Assembly: GCF_049808615.1 (NCBI RefSeq)
Contig: NZ_JBNCAN010000014.1
Span: 44,798 to 108,797 of the forward strand
Direction of reading: 5' to 3'
Source of the DNA: Modicisalibacter sp049808615
GTDB lineage: Bacteria; Pseudomonadota; Gammaproteobacteria; Pseudomonadales; Halomonadaceae
Length of the DNA: 64,000 bases
Positions 32,783 through 42,303 of this stretch are shown piece after piece. The notes below the pieces were generated by a model, which had not been told where the DNA came from, searched no databases, and was given only the letters and a program-made list of their open reading frames with translations. Numbering within the stretch: the first letter of the stretch is position 1; every line of letters begins with the position of its first letter. The position numbers and the translations under genes were made by a program.

Positions 32783-33454
32783 ATGCCCGCTACTTCACCC
32801 CTGATCATCGAACCTTCCCGTAACCGTCCCGCCGAGGCTGCTGTCATCATACTGCATGGCCTTGGTGCGGATGGCCATGATTTCGCTCCCTTGGTGCCGG
32901 CGCTGCCGTTGCCCGCGGATCTGGCGGTGCGCTTCGTGCTGCCGCATGCCCGTTCGCGCCCGGTGACGATCAACGGTGGCATGAGCATGCCGGCTTGGTA
33001 TGACATCCTGGACATGAATCTTGGTCGACGTATCGACGAGCCCGAGCTCATTGCCTCGGCAAAGGAAGTTCAGGCCTTGATAGACGAACAGCGACACACC
33101 GGTATCGATAGCCGGCGCATCGTCCTGGCGGGGTTTTCTCAAGGGGGCGCAGTCGCCTATCACGCCGCATTGACCTACCCCGAACCACTGGCCGGCCTGC
33201 TGGCGCTGTCCACCTATTTTGCGACCGCCGATAGCCTGACGCTCAGCGAGGCCAATCGTCAACTCGTGACCGAGGTGCATCATGGCACCTTCGATCCCGT
33301 GGTGCCGGAAGCGCTCGGACGTCAAGGCTTCGAACAGGCCAAGGCGCTGGGATTGCCAGCGCACTACCGTACCTATGATATGGCGCATGCGCTGTGTCCT
33401 GAGCAGATCGGCGATATCTCTACCTGGCTGACCCAGCGCCTGTCCCAGGCCTGA
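32783..33454 (+). CDS. Alpha/beta-hydrolase carboxylesterase (phospholipase/carboxylesterase family)
   Basis: A 223-residue esterase with the oxyanion loop ILHGLGADGHDF, nucleophile elbow GFSQGGAVAYH (Ser at about residue 117), the Asp in HGTFDPVVP and the His in DMAHALCPEQI. The family includes Pseudomonas EstB-type carboxylesterases and acyl-protein-thioesterase-like enzymes acting on short acyl esters; the natural substrate is unknown. AAGGA lies upstream. It is convergent with the aldo/keto reductase gene 38 bases away, with a small overlapping hairpin (GTAAC...GTTAC) between the stops. Confidence 0.93.
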   Translation: MPATSPLIIEPSRNRPAEAAVIILHGLGADGHDFAPLVPALPLPADLAVRFVLPHARSRPVTINGGMSMPAWYDILDMNLGRRIDEPELIASAKEVQALIDEQRHTGIDSRRIVLAGFSQGGAVAYHAALTYPEPLAGLLALSTYFATADSLTLSEANRQLVTEVHHGTFDPVVPEALGRQGFEQAKALGLPAHYRTYDMAHALCPEQIGDISTWLTQRLSQA

Positions 33455-33492
33455 TGGGGTGATAATGAGTAACGCAGCTGTCGATTGTGCTG

Positions 33493-34371
33493 TTACGCCA
33501 CGCGTTGGCTGCGTGCCTCCTCGAGCAGGGCGAACCAGGTGACTCGATCGATGTTCAGCGGGCCTTCCTGGGCCAGCGCTCGCAGGCGCTTGTCCTTGAG
33601 CGTGCCGATGACCGGTACCGGGTTGCCGGGAATGCGGCGCAGCCAGGCCAGGGCGAGGCCGGCGCGACTGACGCCGGCTTCCTGGGCTAGGTGAGTCAGT
33701 GCCGAGCCCAGAATATCCTCGAAGACCGAGCCACCCCCTAGAGGGGACCAGGCCATGGGCGTCTGGCCATCGTTCAGCAAGGCATCGAACAGGCCATCGA
33801 ACAAGGGGGCAGGGCGCGCCAGCGATAACTGCAACTGGTGAGCCTCAAGACGGTGTTGCATGCCACGTTGCAGGCGTCGCCACTGCTCGGGGAGAAAGTT
33901 CGAGACGCCCGCGGCGCCGATCTTGCCGGCGTCGATGGCATCGTCCAGGGCACGGGCAGTGGCCTCTACGTCCATCAGGGGGTCGGGGCGGTGCAGCAGA
34001 AAGTGATCCAGTCGCTCGACGCCCAGGCGTGATAGCGATGCGTCGATGGCTGATCCGAGATAGCTGGCGGAGGTGTCGTAGTGCTTGACCCCGAAGCGGG
34101 AGCTGTCCAGCGCCGGCAATACGATGTCTGCCTTGGTGACAACCTTGACGCGGGACTTCAGGGCCGGGCGTTGTTTGAGGGCTTGGCCAAAGAGGATTTC
34201 ACCGCTGCGTTTGCCGTAGATGTCGGCGTGGTCGAACCAGGTAAGCCCTTCGTCGAGGCGCGCTTCGAGCCAGTCTGCCAGCCGTACCGGGTCGCTCAGT
34301 TCGTAGGAGTCGCTCAGGCGCATCATGCCCAGTACGAAGGGTACGTCGAAGGTCAGTGAGGCATCGCTCAT
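33493..34371 (-). CDS. Aldo/keto reductase, YdhF-like
   Basis: A 292-residue NADPH-dependent oxidoreductase with the catalytic Asp/Tyr in FDHADIYGKRSGE (about residues 42-54), the Lys in VKVVTKADI (about 79), the His in HFLLHRPDPLM and the GVSNFLPEQW strand. Typical length for the YdhF branch, whose substrates are small aldehydes or ketones. It is the last gene of the edd-glk-mutarotase operon, overlapping the mutarotase by 4 bases (ATGA), so a link to sugar or glyceraldehyde-type aldehydes is plausible. No rule fixes its substrate. Confidence 0.9.
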   Translation of the reverse strand: MSDASLTFDVPFVLGMMRLSDSYELSDPVRLADWLEARLDEGLTWFDHADIYGKRSGEILFGQALKQRPALKSRVKVVTKADIVLPALDSSRFGVKHYDTSASYLGSAIDASLSRLGVERLDHFLLHRPDPLMDVEATARALDDAIDAGKIGAAGVSNFLPEQWRRLQRGMQHRLEAHQLQLSLARPAPLFDGLFDALLNDGQTPMAWSPLGGGSVFEDILGSALTHLAQEAGVSRAGLALAWLRRIPGNPVPVIGTLKDKRLRALAQEGPLNIDRVTWFALLEEARSQRVA

Positions 34372-35231
34372 GCACGTTCCTCACGGCTGATGGTGGTGGC
34401 TAGCAGATGCTGGGCGCCGGGCACCAGCCAGACCGGATCGAGTCGTGTGCAAGCGGCTTCGACACAGAGGAAATGATGCCCCGCCTCGACCGGTGTGTCC
34501 GCCGGCAGTTCGTGATCCGGATGCCAGACCACCGTCGAGTCGCTGCCTTGCTTGGCGATGCGCAAACGACGTTTGCCGTCGTCGAGCGTCACCTCATGAT
34601 GGGATTGGTAGATGCGGTCGATGGCACCACGAATACCCGGTTCGCCTTGTTGCACGCCCTCTGCAAACCCTTCGAGCTTGTCGAGAAAACGAGCGCCGGC
34701 CAGACCTTCGAGCTTGCAGTGATGGGTGTGGGATACCTGGAAGTAAGTGTGCAGGGCGCCCGTGTACTTGACCGGCGTGGTGCCATGATGCTCGGTAATC
34801 AGCTCCGCATGCAGACGTCTTGCGTTGGCCTGGATCACGGCGCGGGGGGCGAGTTGCTCATGCAGGCGAGTTTCCGGAGTGAGATGCAGCTCGATACCCT
34901 CTTCGTGCTCGTCCACCGCATCGAGGCGCCACTCGGCCTTGCGCGCCGGGCCATGCATGGGGCCCTGACCATCCGGTGACTCATCGGCGAACCAGGGCCA
35001 GCATAGCGGGATACCGCCACGAATCGCACCGGGCATCGGCTGCGGTGTCGGGGTGATCCACAACCAGCCTTCGTCTCCTGATGGGGCGAAATGCAACACC
35101 TGCGCACCCTGCAGGGAAACAACGAGCTCTCCCCAGGGCTCCCGCGCCAGCCACAGGCGTCGCCCCTGCCACTCGTCAAGACGCTGGCCATTCGTGGCGT
35201 CGAGCAGTCGGCGCAGGGATGATGGAATCAT
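34368..35231 (-). CDS. D-hexose-6-phosphate mutarotase (YeaD-like)
   Basis: A 287-residue aldose-1-epimerase-fold enzyme that interconverts alpha and beta anomers of glucose 6-phosphate. Recognised segments are GGIPLCWPWF, HGPARKAEW, LHTYFQVSH and LCVEAACTRLDPVWLVPG (the last two at the substrate site). Located between glk and the aldo/keto reductase, with 4-base overlaps on both sides, so it should equilibrate glucose 6-phosphate just formed by glucokinase. Confidence 0.94.
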   Translation of the reverse strand: MIPSSLRRLLDATNGQRLDEWQGRRLWLAREPWGELVVSLQGAQVLHFAPSGDEGWLWITPTPQPMPGAIRGGIPLCWPWFADESPDGQGPMHGPARKAEWRLDAVDEHEEGIELHLTPETRLHEQLAPRAVIQANARRLHAELITEHHGTTPVKYTGALHTYFQVSHTHHCKLEGLAGARFLDKLEGFAEGVQQGEPGIRGAIDRIYQSHHEVTLDDGKRRLRIAKQGSDSTVVWHPDHELPADTPVEAGHHFLCVEAACTRLDPVWLVPGAQHLLATTISREERA

Positions 35232-36196
35232 GAAACCTCCTTGTTGTGCAGCGCCTCTGCGGCACCGAGCAAACCGGTCCAGGGTGCATTGACCATCCAG
35301 ATAGGAATGCGCTCATTATATGCACCCATGCGTCCCTTGTGGATGAATGCCTCGAGAAAGCGGCTGCGTTGCAACCAGTCGGTCAATTTCGGCAATATAC
35401 CGCCGCACAGGTACACGCCTCCCCGGGCGCCCATCATCAAGGCGGCATCGCCACAGACGTCACCTAATATCTTCAAAAAGCGCAGCAGCGCCTCTTCCGC
35501 CAGCGGATCGCCGGCGCGTGCTGCACCGGTGACCCCGGCGGGGGTGTTGTACTGAGGCGATGACCCGGCGAGGGCAGCGTGGGCGCGATATAGATCGAGA
35601 AGCCCCTGGCCGCAGAGCAGGCGCTCCACGGAGACACGTCCGTAACGATCATGAAAATAGCCCATGAGTTCGCGTTCACGATCCTCGGTAGGCGCGAAGG
35701 TCACATGACCGCCTTCGGTGGTTAACGGAATCCAATCATGGAGTCCGGGAAAAATTCCAGCGACGCCAAGACCCGTACCGGGGCCGATGACCAGGCGGAT
35801 GCGGTGCGGTTCGTCAACCCCAGGCCTCACGCTGATCAACTCCTCGGCGGCGACATGGGGCACACCCAGCGCCTGAGCGGTGAAGTCATTGATCACCTTG
35901 AACAACGTCAGGCCTAATGCTTCTTTTACCTGGTGTTTGGAGAAGCGCCAGGCATTGTTGGTCATGCGCACGTCATCGTCGTGCACCGGACAGGCGAAAG
36001 CCAGGCAGGCTTCCTGTGGGGCACGAGCGCCGGTCGCGCCGACTCGCGCCAGATAGTCGAGGATGGCCTCCTCCAATGTCGCATAGTCGGCGCAGGAGAG
36101 CGTGTGAATGTCATGCAGATCGAAGGAATTCGGGGTCACCAATGCAAAGCGCGCATTGGTGCCCCCGATGTCGCCAATCAGTGCCGAAAGCGTCAT
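35228..36196 (-). CDS. glk: Glucokinase
   Basis: A 322-residue hexokinase-fold kinase that phosphorylates glucose to glucose 6-phosphate. The ATP-binding site MTLSALIGDIGGTNARFALV, the FTAQALGVP and GPGTGLGVAGIF sites, and the C-terminal MGARGGVYLCGGILPKL are visible. It overlaps edd by 4 bases upstream and the mutarotase by 4 downstream. With edd it gives entry into the Entner-Doudoroff route, since no phosphofructokinase is seen in this window. Confidence 0.95.
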   Translation of the reverse strand: MTLSALIGDIGGTNARFALVTPNSFDLHDIHTLSCADYATLEEAILDYLARVGATGARAPQEACLAFACPVHDDDVRMTNNAWRFSKHQVKEALGLTLFKVINDFTAQALGVPHVAAEELISVRPGVDEPHRIRLVIGPGTGLGVAGIFPGLHDWIPLTTEGGHVTFAPTEDRERELMGYFHDRYGRVSVERLLCGQGLLDLYRAHAALAGSSPQYNTPAGVTGAARAGDPLAEEALLRFLKILGDVCGDAALMMGARGGVYLCGGILPKLTDWLQRSRFLEAFIHKGRMGAYNERIPIWMVNAPWTGLLGAAEALHNKEVS

Positions 36197-38049
36197 GCCC
36201 GATCGTCACCCCTTGCCAGATCCTGAGCTTCGAAGCCGCCGAATACCGCTGCCCCTTCTTCGGCGCCGCTGACCAGTTGACGGAAGCCGGCAAACAGCTC
36301 GCGGCCCATGCCATAGCGGTAGCGTTCGAGATCCATGGCAGCAGCGTCGCGTGCTTGCCATTCGGCATCGTCTACCAGTACCGTCAGCTCTCCCTTGTCG
36401 GCATCCAGATGCACGACGTCCCCTTCGCGAAGTTTGGCCAAGGGACCGCCATCGATGGCCTCCGGGGTCATGTGGATGGCGGCAGGCACCTTGCCCGAGG
36501 CCCCGGACATGCGTCCATCGGTTACCAACGCTACCCGAAAACCGCGATCCTGCAGCACGCCCAGATAAGGGGTGAGTTTGTGCAGTTCGGGCATGCCGTT
36601 GGCGCGCGGGCCTTGGTAACGCACCACGACGATGACGTCACGGTCGAGTTCACCATCATCGAAGGCAGCCTTGAGTTCGTTCTGGTCGCTGAACAGACGC
36701 ACCGGCGCCTCGACCACGCGGTGTTCGGGTTTGACCGCGGACACCTTGATGACACCACGACCCAGGTTGCCGTTGAGCACGGTCAGGCCACCCGTCGGCG
36801 AGAATGGCTCGGCGACCGGGCGCAGGACATCCAGATCCATGCTCTGCGTTGGACCGGTACGCCATACAAGCCGCCCCTCCTCGAGGAAAGGCTCCTGGGT
36901 ATAGTCGGACAGGTCACCGCCGAACACGCAGGGGATATCCCCATGAATCAGGCCGGCTTCGAGGAGTTCTCGAATCAGGAAGCTCATGCCGCCGGCGGCC
37001 TGGAAGTGGTTCACATCGGCCTGACCGTTGGGGTAGATGCGCGTCAGACTTGGCGTCACGGCGGAAAGCTCGGTGAAATCGTCCCAGGTCAGCGTGAGGC
37101 CTACCGCGCCGGCCATGGCCACCAGGTGCAAGGTGTGATTGGTCGAGCCGCCGGAGGCGAGCAAGCCGACCACGGCGTTGACGATTGCCTTCTCGTCGAT
37201 CTGCTGCCAGAAAGGGCGATAGTTGCCGCCGGGTTCGCTGTTACGAATTGCCTGTTCCGCGGCGTAACGTGTTAATGCTTCGCGTAGCGGTGTGTTGGGA
37301 TTGACGAAGGAGGCGCCGGGCAGATGCAGTCCCATGATTTCCATCATCAACTGATTGGAATTGGCGGTGCCGTAGAAGGTGCAGGTGCCCGGGCTATGGT
37401 AGGACTGGGATTCGGCTTCGAGCAGTTCTTCGCGACCGACCTTGCCCTCTGCGTACAACTGACGCACACGAGCCTTTTCACTGTTGGGCAGGCCGCTGGT
37501 CATGGGGCCACCGGGAACGAAGATGGCCGGCAAATGGCCAAAGCGTGCAGCGCCTATGAACAGGCCTGGCACGATCTTGTCACAAATACCCAGGAAGAGG
37601 GCGGCATCGAACATGTTGTGTGACAGCGCCACGCCCGTGGCCATGGCGATATTGTCGCGGGAAAAAAGCGACAGCTCCATGCCGGGTTGGCCTTGGGTGA
37701 CGCCATCACACATGGCCGGCACGCCACCGGCGAACTGCGCGGTCGAGCCCATGCTGCGTGCCGCCTCCTTGATCATTTCAGGGAAGGGGGCCAGTGGTTG
37801 ATGGGCAGAGAGCATGTCGTTATATGACGAAACTATTCCCAGATTGGCGCTGTTGGTCAGTTTCAGCCGGTCCTTGTCCTCGGTGCCGCAGGCGGCGAAA
37901 CCATGGGCCAGGTTGCCGCAGGAGAGTTCGCCGCGATGCACGCCTTGCCGATGCTGATCCTGCATGTGGCGCTCATAGAGTGCACGTCGATCCTGGGAGC
38001 GTTCGCGGATACGTTGAGTTACCTGGGCAATGGTCGGATGGATGGTCAT
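36193..38049 (-). CDS. edd: 6-phosphogluconate dehydratase (Entner-Doudoroff)
   Basis: A 618-residue [4Fe-4S] dehydratase converting 6-phosphogluconate to 2-keto-3-deoxy-6-phosphogluconate. Segments FAACGTEDKDRLKLTNSAN, GMELSLFSRDNIAMATGVAL, LGICDKIVPGL and the LASGGSTNHTLHLVAMAGA core match the ilvD/edd family, and the cluster Cys positions (CGT, CDG, CDK regions) are visible. First gene of the operon; AGAGG precedes the ATG. The 192-base gap to the divergent gap gene must contain both promoters; no clear HexR operator was identified. Confidence 0.96.
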   Translation of the reverse strand: MTIHPTIAQVTQRIRERSQDRRALYERHMQDQHRQGVHRGELSCGNLAHGFAACGTEDKDRLKLTNSANLGIVSSYNDMLSAHQPLAPFPEMIKEAARSMGSTAQFAGGVPAMCDGVTQGQPGMELSLFSRDNIAMATGVALSHNMFDAALFLGICDKIVPGLFIGAARFGHLPAIFVPGGPMTSGLPNSEKARVRQLYAEGKVGREELLEAESQSYHSPGTCTFYGTANSNQLMMEIMGLHLPGASFVNPNTPLREALTRYAAEQAIRNSEPGGNYRPFWQQIDEKAIVNAVVGLLASGGSTNHTLHLVAMAGAVGLTLTWDDFTELSAVTPSLTRIYPNGQADVNHFQAAGGMSFLIRELLEAGLIHGDIPCVFGGDLSDYTQEPFLEEGRLVWRTGPTQSMDLDVLRPVAEPFSPTGGLTVLNGNLGRGVIKVSAVKPEHRVVEAPVRLFSDQNELKAAFDDGELDRDVIVVVRYQGPRANGMPELHKLTPYLGVLQDRGFRVALVTDGRMSGASGKVPAAIHMTPEAIDGGPLAKLREGDVVHLDADKGELTVLVDDAEWQARDAAAMDLERYRYGMGRELFAGFRQLVSGAEEGAAVFGGFEAQDLARGDDRA

Positions 38050-38241
38050 GGAAGCCTCTATCGGTCATTGGATTGCTATGTGCGTAAATTTAACAAAAAA
38101 ATGGTTGAACGTCCTCGGGCTATGACTCAAATTATGCATAAAGCGTAGGAATATTTTCTTTAAACTGCTCACTGTTTTGAACAGCGGCGGTAACATCAGA
38201 TCTTGCTATCGATTCCTGTGAGCTTGCCGTAGGAGACCCTC

Positions 38242-39243
38242 ATGACATTACGTGTAGCGATCAATGGATTCGGACGTATAGGGCGCAACGTGTTACGTGC
38301 CCTATACGAAAATGCCTATCGTGATCAGATTCAAGTCGTCGCCATCAATGATCTGGGCGACTCGGCAATGAATGCTCGCCTTCTCAAGCATGACAGCGTC
38401 CATGGCCTGTTCGGTTATGCGATCGAGCACGACGAGGACTCTCTCAGTGTGGCCGGTGATCGCATCAATATCTATGCCGAGCGTGACCCTTCCAAGCTAC
38501 CTTGGGCAGACCTCGAGGTCGATCTGGTAATGGAGTGCACCGGGCTTTTCAAGAAGCGTGATGCCGCCGCTCGACACTTGAGTGCCGGTGCGCAACGCGT
38601 GCTGATCTCGGCGCCGAGCTCTGATGCGGATGCCATGATCGTCTACGGCGTCAATGAGCACATGCTCACCGCCGAGCATCGGGTGGTCTCCAATGCGTCC
38701 TGCACGACCAACTGCCTGGCTCCGGTTGCCAAGGCGTTGCACGAGGGTGTCGGTATCGAGAACGGGTTGATGACCACCGTGCATGCGTACACCAACGATC
38801 AGAACCTGTCCGATGCCTATCACTCCGATCCTTATCGCGCGCGCAGTGCCACGCAATCGATGATTCCCACCAAGACCGGTGCTGCGGCGGCGGTGGGTCG
38901 CGTATTGCCGGACCTCAAAGGCAAGTTCGATGGTCTGGCGGTGCGGGTGCCGGTCATCAATGTGTCGCTCGTGGATCTGGTCTTCACCGCCAGTCGGGAT
39001 ACCACCAAAGACGAGGTCAACGCCATCGTCGAGAAGGCGGCGGAGCAGTCCCCGGTCCTGGCGGTCAATGCACAGCCACTGGTCTCCATCGACTTCAATC
39101 ATGATGCCCACTCTTCCATCTTCGATGCCAACCACACCCGGGTGAGTGGTCGTCTGGTCAAGGTCATGGCCTGGTACGATAATGAATGGGGCTTTTCCAA
39201 TCGTATGCTGGATACGGCACTGGCCATGCAGGCCGCTGAATAA
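38242..39243 (+). CDS. gap: Glyceraldehyde-3-phosphate dehydrogenase, type I
   Basis: A 333-residue NAD-dependent dehydrogenase with the Rossmann start MTLRVAINGFGRIGRNVLRA, the catalytic SNASCTTNCLAP (Cys about 154, His later in VHAYT) and the final WYDNEWGFSNRMLDTA. It catalyses the shared step of lower glycolysis after the Entner-Doudoroff split. Divergent from edd, an arrangement also found in Pseudomonas. AGGAG precedes the ATG. Confidence 0.97.
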   Translation: MTLRVAINGFGRIGRNVLRALYENAYRDQIQVVAINDLGDSAMNARLLKHDSVHGLFGYAIEHDEDSLSVAGDRINIYAERDPSKLPWADLEVDLVMECTGLFKKRDAAARHLSAGAQRVLISAPSSDADAMIVYGVNEHMLTAEHRVVSNASCTTNCLAPVAKALHEGVGIENGLMTTVHAYTNDQNLSDAYHSDPYRARSATQSMIPTKTGAAAAVGRVLPDLKGKFDGLAVRVPVINVSLVDLVFTASRDTTKDEVNAIVEKAAEQSPVLAVNAQPLVSIDFNHDAHSSIFDANHTRVSGRLVKVMAWYDNEWGFSNRMLDTALAMQAAE

Positions 39244-39271
39244 TTCAGGTATGTTTGAAGTACGCATGCCA

Positions 39272-39295
39272 GGGTGCCCACGGGCACCCTTTTTT
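39272..39295 (+). terminator. Intrinsic terminator of gap
   Basis: GGGTGCC (39272-39278) pairs with GGCACCC (39283-39289), followed by six T. It lies 28 bases beyond the gap stop codon. The rest of the gap to the next gene (39296-39637) contains a short CCCCTA/TAGGGG hairpin at 39394-39411 and no credible gene. Confidence 0.9.
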
Positions 39296-39637
39296 GTGGC
39301 TCGCGCGCGGGTCGATTCCCCTCGGCATGTTCACTGTCCTTCGCATTTACCATAGGAAGATCGATCTAGTGTTGAAACTCGATCGTGTTTCTGCCCCTAT
39401 CCTTGTAGGGGGACCTCTGTCACTATGACGTTGCTAGTCAAGATTGGCCGTATTTCTGGTTATCGGTGTCGTGATACTTAGTAATGATGCCAGCGATTTG
39501 TATCGCATAGGTAATACGCAGATTTCGCAACGACTCATTACCATTCGCTTTCGCTATGAGCACAGACATGTCGCCGGCGCTTATCACGGTGGCCACAGAC
39601 GCGAACGTGGCGTATGTGAATCAACGTTCTGGGAAAA

Positions 39638-41320
39638 ATGAGCATGTCACCCCCTTTGCTGACGCTATCGACGCCGACTCTCGACAAACTGCTTCAAGCA
39701 TCCTCAGCATTGATCTATGCCACGAACGCCGATTGGTGGCAGGGGCAGCTCTATTATCTGTGCCCGGGTATCGAGTCCTTGTGTGAGCTCGATCGCGATG
39801 CCCTCCAGGCCGAGCCCCGGCGTTGGTTGACGCTTCTGACCGATGAGTCGCGTCAAATCGCGATGGCTCGGCTGGCCTGCGCCATCGCCGATGACAGTCA
39901 GTGCGTCTCGCTCGATTACACGCTGCAAACACCCGGAGGTGTGTGGCGTCATCTGCAGGATGACATTGTCATCCATCGCAATGAAACAGGGGAGGTCACC
40001 GAACTGGTGGGGTCTGTGATCGACGTCACCAAACGACAGTCGCTACTCGATCGTTTCACGCAATTGAGCGATCAGCTACCTGGAGCCTTGTACCAGTGCC
40101 GATTGGATACGGGCGGTCGTCTGTCCTTTCCCTTGGTGAGTTCCGGTGCGCAGCGGCTATTCGGCATGTCCCCGGCCACGCTCATCGAGAATGCCGATGC
40201 GGCCATTGATCGGGTGCACCCGGAAGATACCGATACCCTATGGCGCAACATCCGGCGCAGTGCGCAGCGCATGAGTATTTGGCGCTGCGAGTTTCGTTAT
40301 CGACATCCTCATGGCCATCAGCTCTGGGTCTCCGGCCATGCGACGCCACAGCGCGAAGAGGACGGCAGTGTGCTTTGGCATGGCTTCTGCGAGGATGTGA
40401 CGTTACGTAAACAAGCCCAGTTGGCACTGGTCGAAAGTGAACGGCGCTACCGTTTCATCATCGAGCAGGTCAGCGACCTGATCATGCTGTTCGATGCCGA
40501 CGGCATCTGCCGTTTCGCCTCGCCATCGGTTTACACCATGCTCGGCTACTGCGCGGACGACATCTACGGCCGGGCCCTGGTCGAGCTGCTGCCTCCTGAT
40601 GATGCTCCTCGAGTGCAGCGCCGCCTGCACGAAGCCTCGCGCCAAGGCCAGAACATGCAAATCGAGTTGCGCGCCCGTCACAGTCAAGGCCATTACGTAT
40701 GGCTGGAAATCAGTTGCTCGCCCTATATCAGCCCGCTGACCAATCGCTACGAGTGGATTTTGGGTGTGGTGCGCGATGTGACCACTCGCAAGTTACGCGA
40801 GATGAAGCTGCACGAAATGTCCACGACCGATAGTTTGACCGGAGCACTCAATCGGCGAGCGTTCATGGAGTACATCAAGACGGAGATCGATGTCGCCGAT
40901 GCCATGCCCTCACGTTTGTCACTGGTAGTCTTCGACATCGATCACTTCAAGGCGATCAACGACACCTGGGGCCACGCCGCAGGCGATCTGGTGCTGGAGA
41001 GCCTGGGTGATATCTGCCGCAGAACCCTGCGTTCTCACGATATCTTTGGGCGCATAGGCGGTGAGGAGTTCGCCTTGATATTGAGTGGTCACGCCCTGCA
41101 CGAGGCTGCCAGACTGGCAGAGCGACTGCGACAGGAGTTCGAGGAGACGTGCATCGAATTCTATGGCCAGTGGTTGAATTTCACCGTCAGCTTCGGTATT
41201 GCAGAACGACAGGGTATGGAGACACTCGATGCCTTGATGCATCGTGCCGACATGGGGCTCTACGCCGCCAAGCGCCAGGGGCGTAACCGGGTTCATCAGG
41301 CATTGAGCAAACATGATTGA
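39638..41320 (+). CDS. PAS-PAS-PAS-GGDEF diguanylate cyclase
   Basis: A 560-residue soluble protein with three PAS folds (about 20-130, 145-265 and 275-390; each ends in a DVT-type beta sheet such as VIDVTKRQ, EDVTLRKQ and VRDVTTRK) and a C-terminal GGDEF domain (about 400-555). The active site reads GGEEF (residues about 474-478) with an upstream RSHD at the inhibitory I-site position, so it should make cyclic di-GMP with product feedback. No membrane segment is seen, so the signal is probably cytoplasmic (redox, oxygen or a small ligand). A purine-rich GGGAAAA stands just before the ATG. Confidence 0.93.
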   Translation: MSMSPPLLTLSTPTLDKLLQASSALIYATNADWWQGQLYYLCPGIESLCELDRDALQAEPRRWLTLLTDESRQIAMARLACAIADDSQCVSLDYTLQTPGGVWRHLQDDIVIHRNETGEVTELVGSVIDVTKRQSLLDRFTQLSDQLPGALYQCRLDTGGRLSFPLVSSGAQRLFGMSPATLIENADAAIDRVHPEDTDTLWRNIRRSAQRMSIWRCEFRYRHPHGHQLWVSGHATPQREEDGSVLWHGFCEDVTLRKQAQLALVESERRYRFIIEQVSDLIMLFDADGICRFASPSVYTMLGYCADDIYGRALVELLPPDDAPRVQRRLHEASRQGQNMQIELRARHSQGHYVWLEISCSPYISPLTNRYEWILGVVRDVTTRKLREMKLHEMSTTDSLTGALNRRAFMEYIKTEIDVADAMPSRLSLVVFDIDHFKAINDTWGHAAGDLVLESLGDICRRTLRSHDIFGRIGGEEFALILSGHALHEAARLAERLRQEFEETCIEFYGQWLNFTVSFGIAERQGMETLDALMHRADMGLYAAKRQGRNRVHQALSKHD

Positions 41321-41425
41321 GCTATCTCGTTGGGAGCGTCGGGGGAATCTGGCAACAAGATTGACCATGAGCCATAGGGCAAGCCGTGCTATGTTAAAAA
41401 CAAAGATACATAAGGAGAACCTGAC

Positions 41426-42280
41426 ATGCGCACACTCTTCATGCTTTGCTGGCTGCTATGGGGCGGGTTGACGAGCATCGCCATGGCTCAAACCCAGACA
41501 TCACCCACCGATATGGAACTTGAAACAGGCATCAAGATGGGGCCGCAGGTCGAAGGACAAACGTTTACTTATTCGACGGGCGGCGAGACCTATGAAGGCT
41601 ATCTGGCGCGCAATGCCGGTGACAATGAGCCCCGTCCGGCGGTAATCGTCGTGCATGAGTGGTGGGGGCTCAACGACTATATCCGAGCGCGAGCCGACCA
41701 GTTGGCGGCACTGGGCTTTGTGGCGCTGGCCGTGGATATGTATGGCGATGGCCAGGTGGCGGCTCATCCAGATCAGGCCGGCGAGTTCTCGAGCCGTGTC
41801 ATGCAGGATTGGCCCTCCGCCCGCGCGCGACTCGAAGCGGCCATGATGAGCCTGCATGAGCATCCTTGGGTCGCCAAGGACAAGGGCATGGCGGCCATCG
41901 GTTATTGCTTCGGCGGTGGCGTGGTCATGAACATGGCGCTCTCCGGCATGCCTATCAAGGCGGCGATCAGCTTTCATGGTAGCCCCACCCAGGCCGTCTC
42001 CAATCCCCAGTCCTTCGATGGCGTGGTACAGATTCACAATGGCGCCCAGGACCCGCTGGTCAAACGGGATGCGCTGATGGCGATGGCCCAGACGCTCGAA
42101 GCCCAGGGAGCGGAGGTCGAGGTCATCAACTATCCCCGGGCAACCCATGGTTTCACCAACCCCTTTGCCGATGAGGTGGGTGAGCAGTTCGACCTACCGC
42201 TAGCCTACAATGCAGCCGCCGATGCGTCCTCCTGGCAGGCGGCATTACTGACCCTGGACAGGGTCCTGAATGGCAACTGA
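41426..42280 (+). CDS. Secreted dienelactone-hydrolase-family hydrolase
   Basis: A 284-residue periplasmic alpha/beta hydrolase with signal peptide MRTLFMLCWLLWGGLTSIAM, cleaved near AMAQT. The oxyanion region VHEWWGLNDY, nucleophile elbow AIGYCFGGGV (Cys), Asp in NGAQDPLV and His in RATHGFTNP form the Cys-Asp-His triad of the family. Cytoplasmic dienelactone hydrolases open chlorinated lactones; an exported member must have another substrate, unknown here. AAGGAG precedes the ATG. Confidence 0.92.
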   Translation: MRTLFMLCWLLWGGLTSIAMAQTQTSPTDMELETGIKMGPQVEGQTFTYSTGGETYEGYLARNAGDNEPRPAVIVVHEWWGLNDYIRARADQLAALGFVALAVDMYGDGQVAAHPDQAGEFSSRVMQDWPSARARLEAAMMSLHEHPWVAKDKGMAAIGYCFGGGVVMNMALSGMPIKAAISFHGSPTQAVSNPQSFDGVVQIHNGAQDPLVKRDALMAMAQTLEAQGAEVEVINYPRATHGFTNPFADEVGEQFDLPLAYNAAADASSWQAALLTLDRVLNGN

Positions 42281-42303
42281 TAGGTGTCGCGCTAGGAGAG
42301 AAG

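Noticed and set aside
35917..37275. 452-residue plus-strand open frame across edd and glk
   Set aside because: Antisense to two well-recognised genes; composition follows the reverse complement of their codons.
38050..38241. HexR-type operator between edd and gap
   Set aside because: No convincing TTGT...ACAA dyad found; only a poor GTG...AACAA match.
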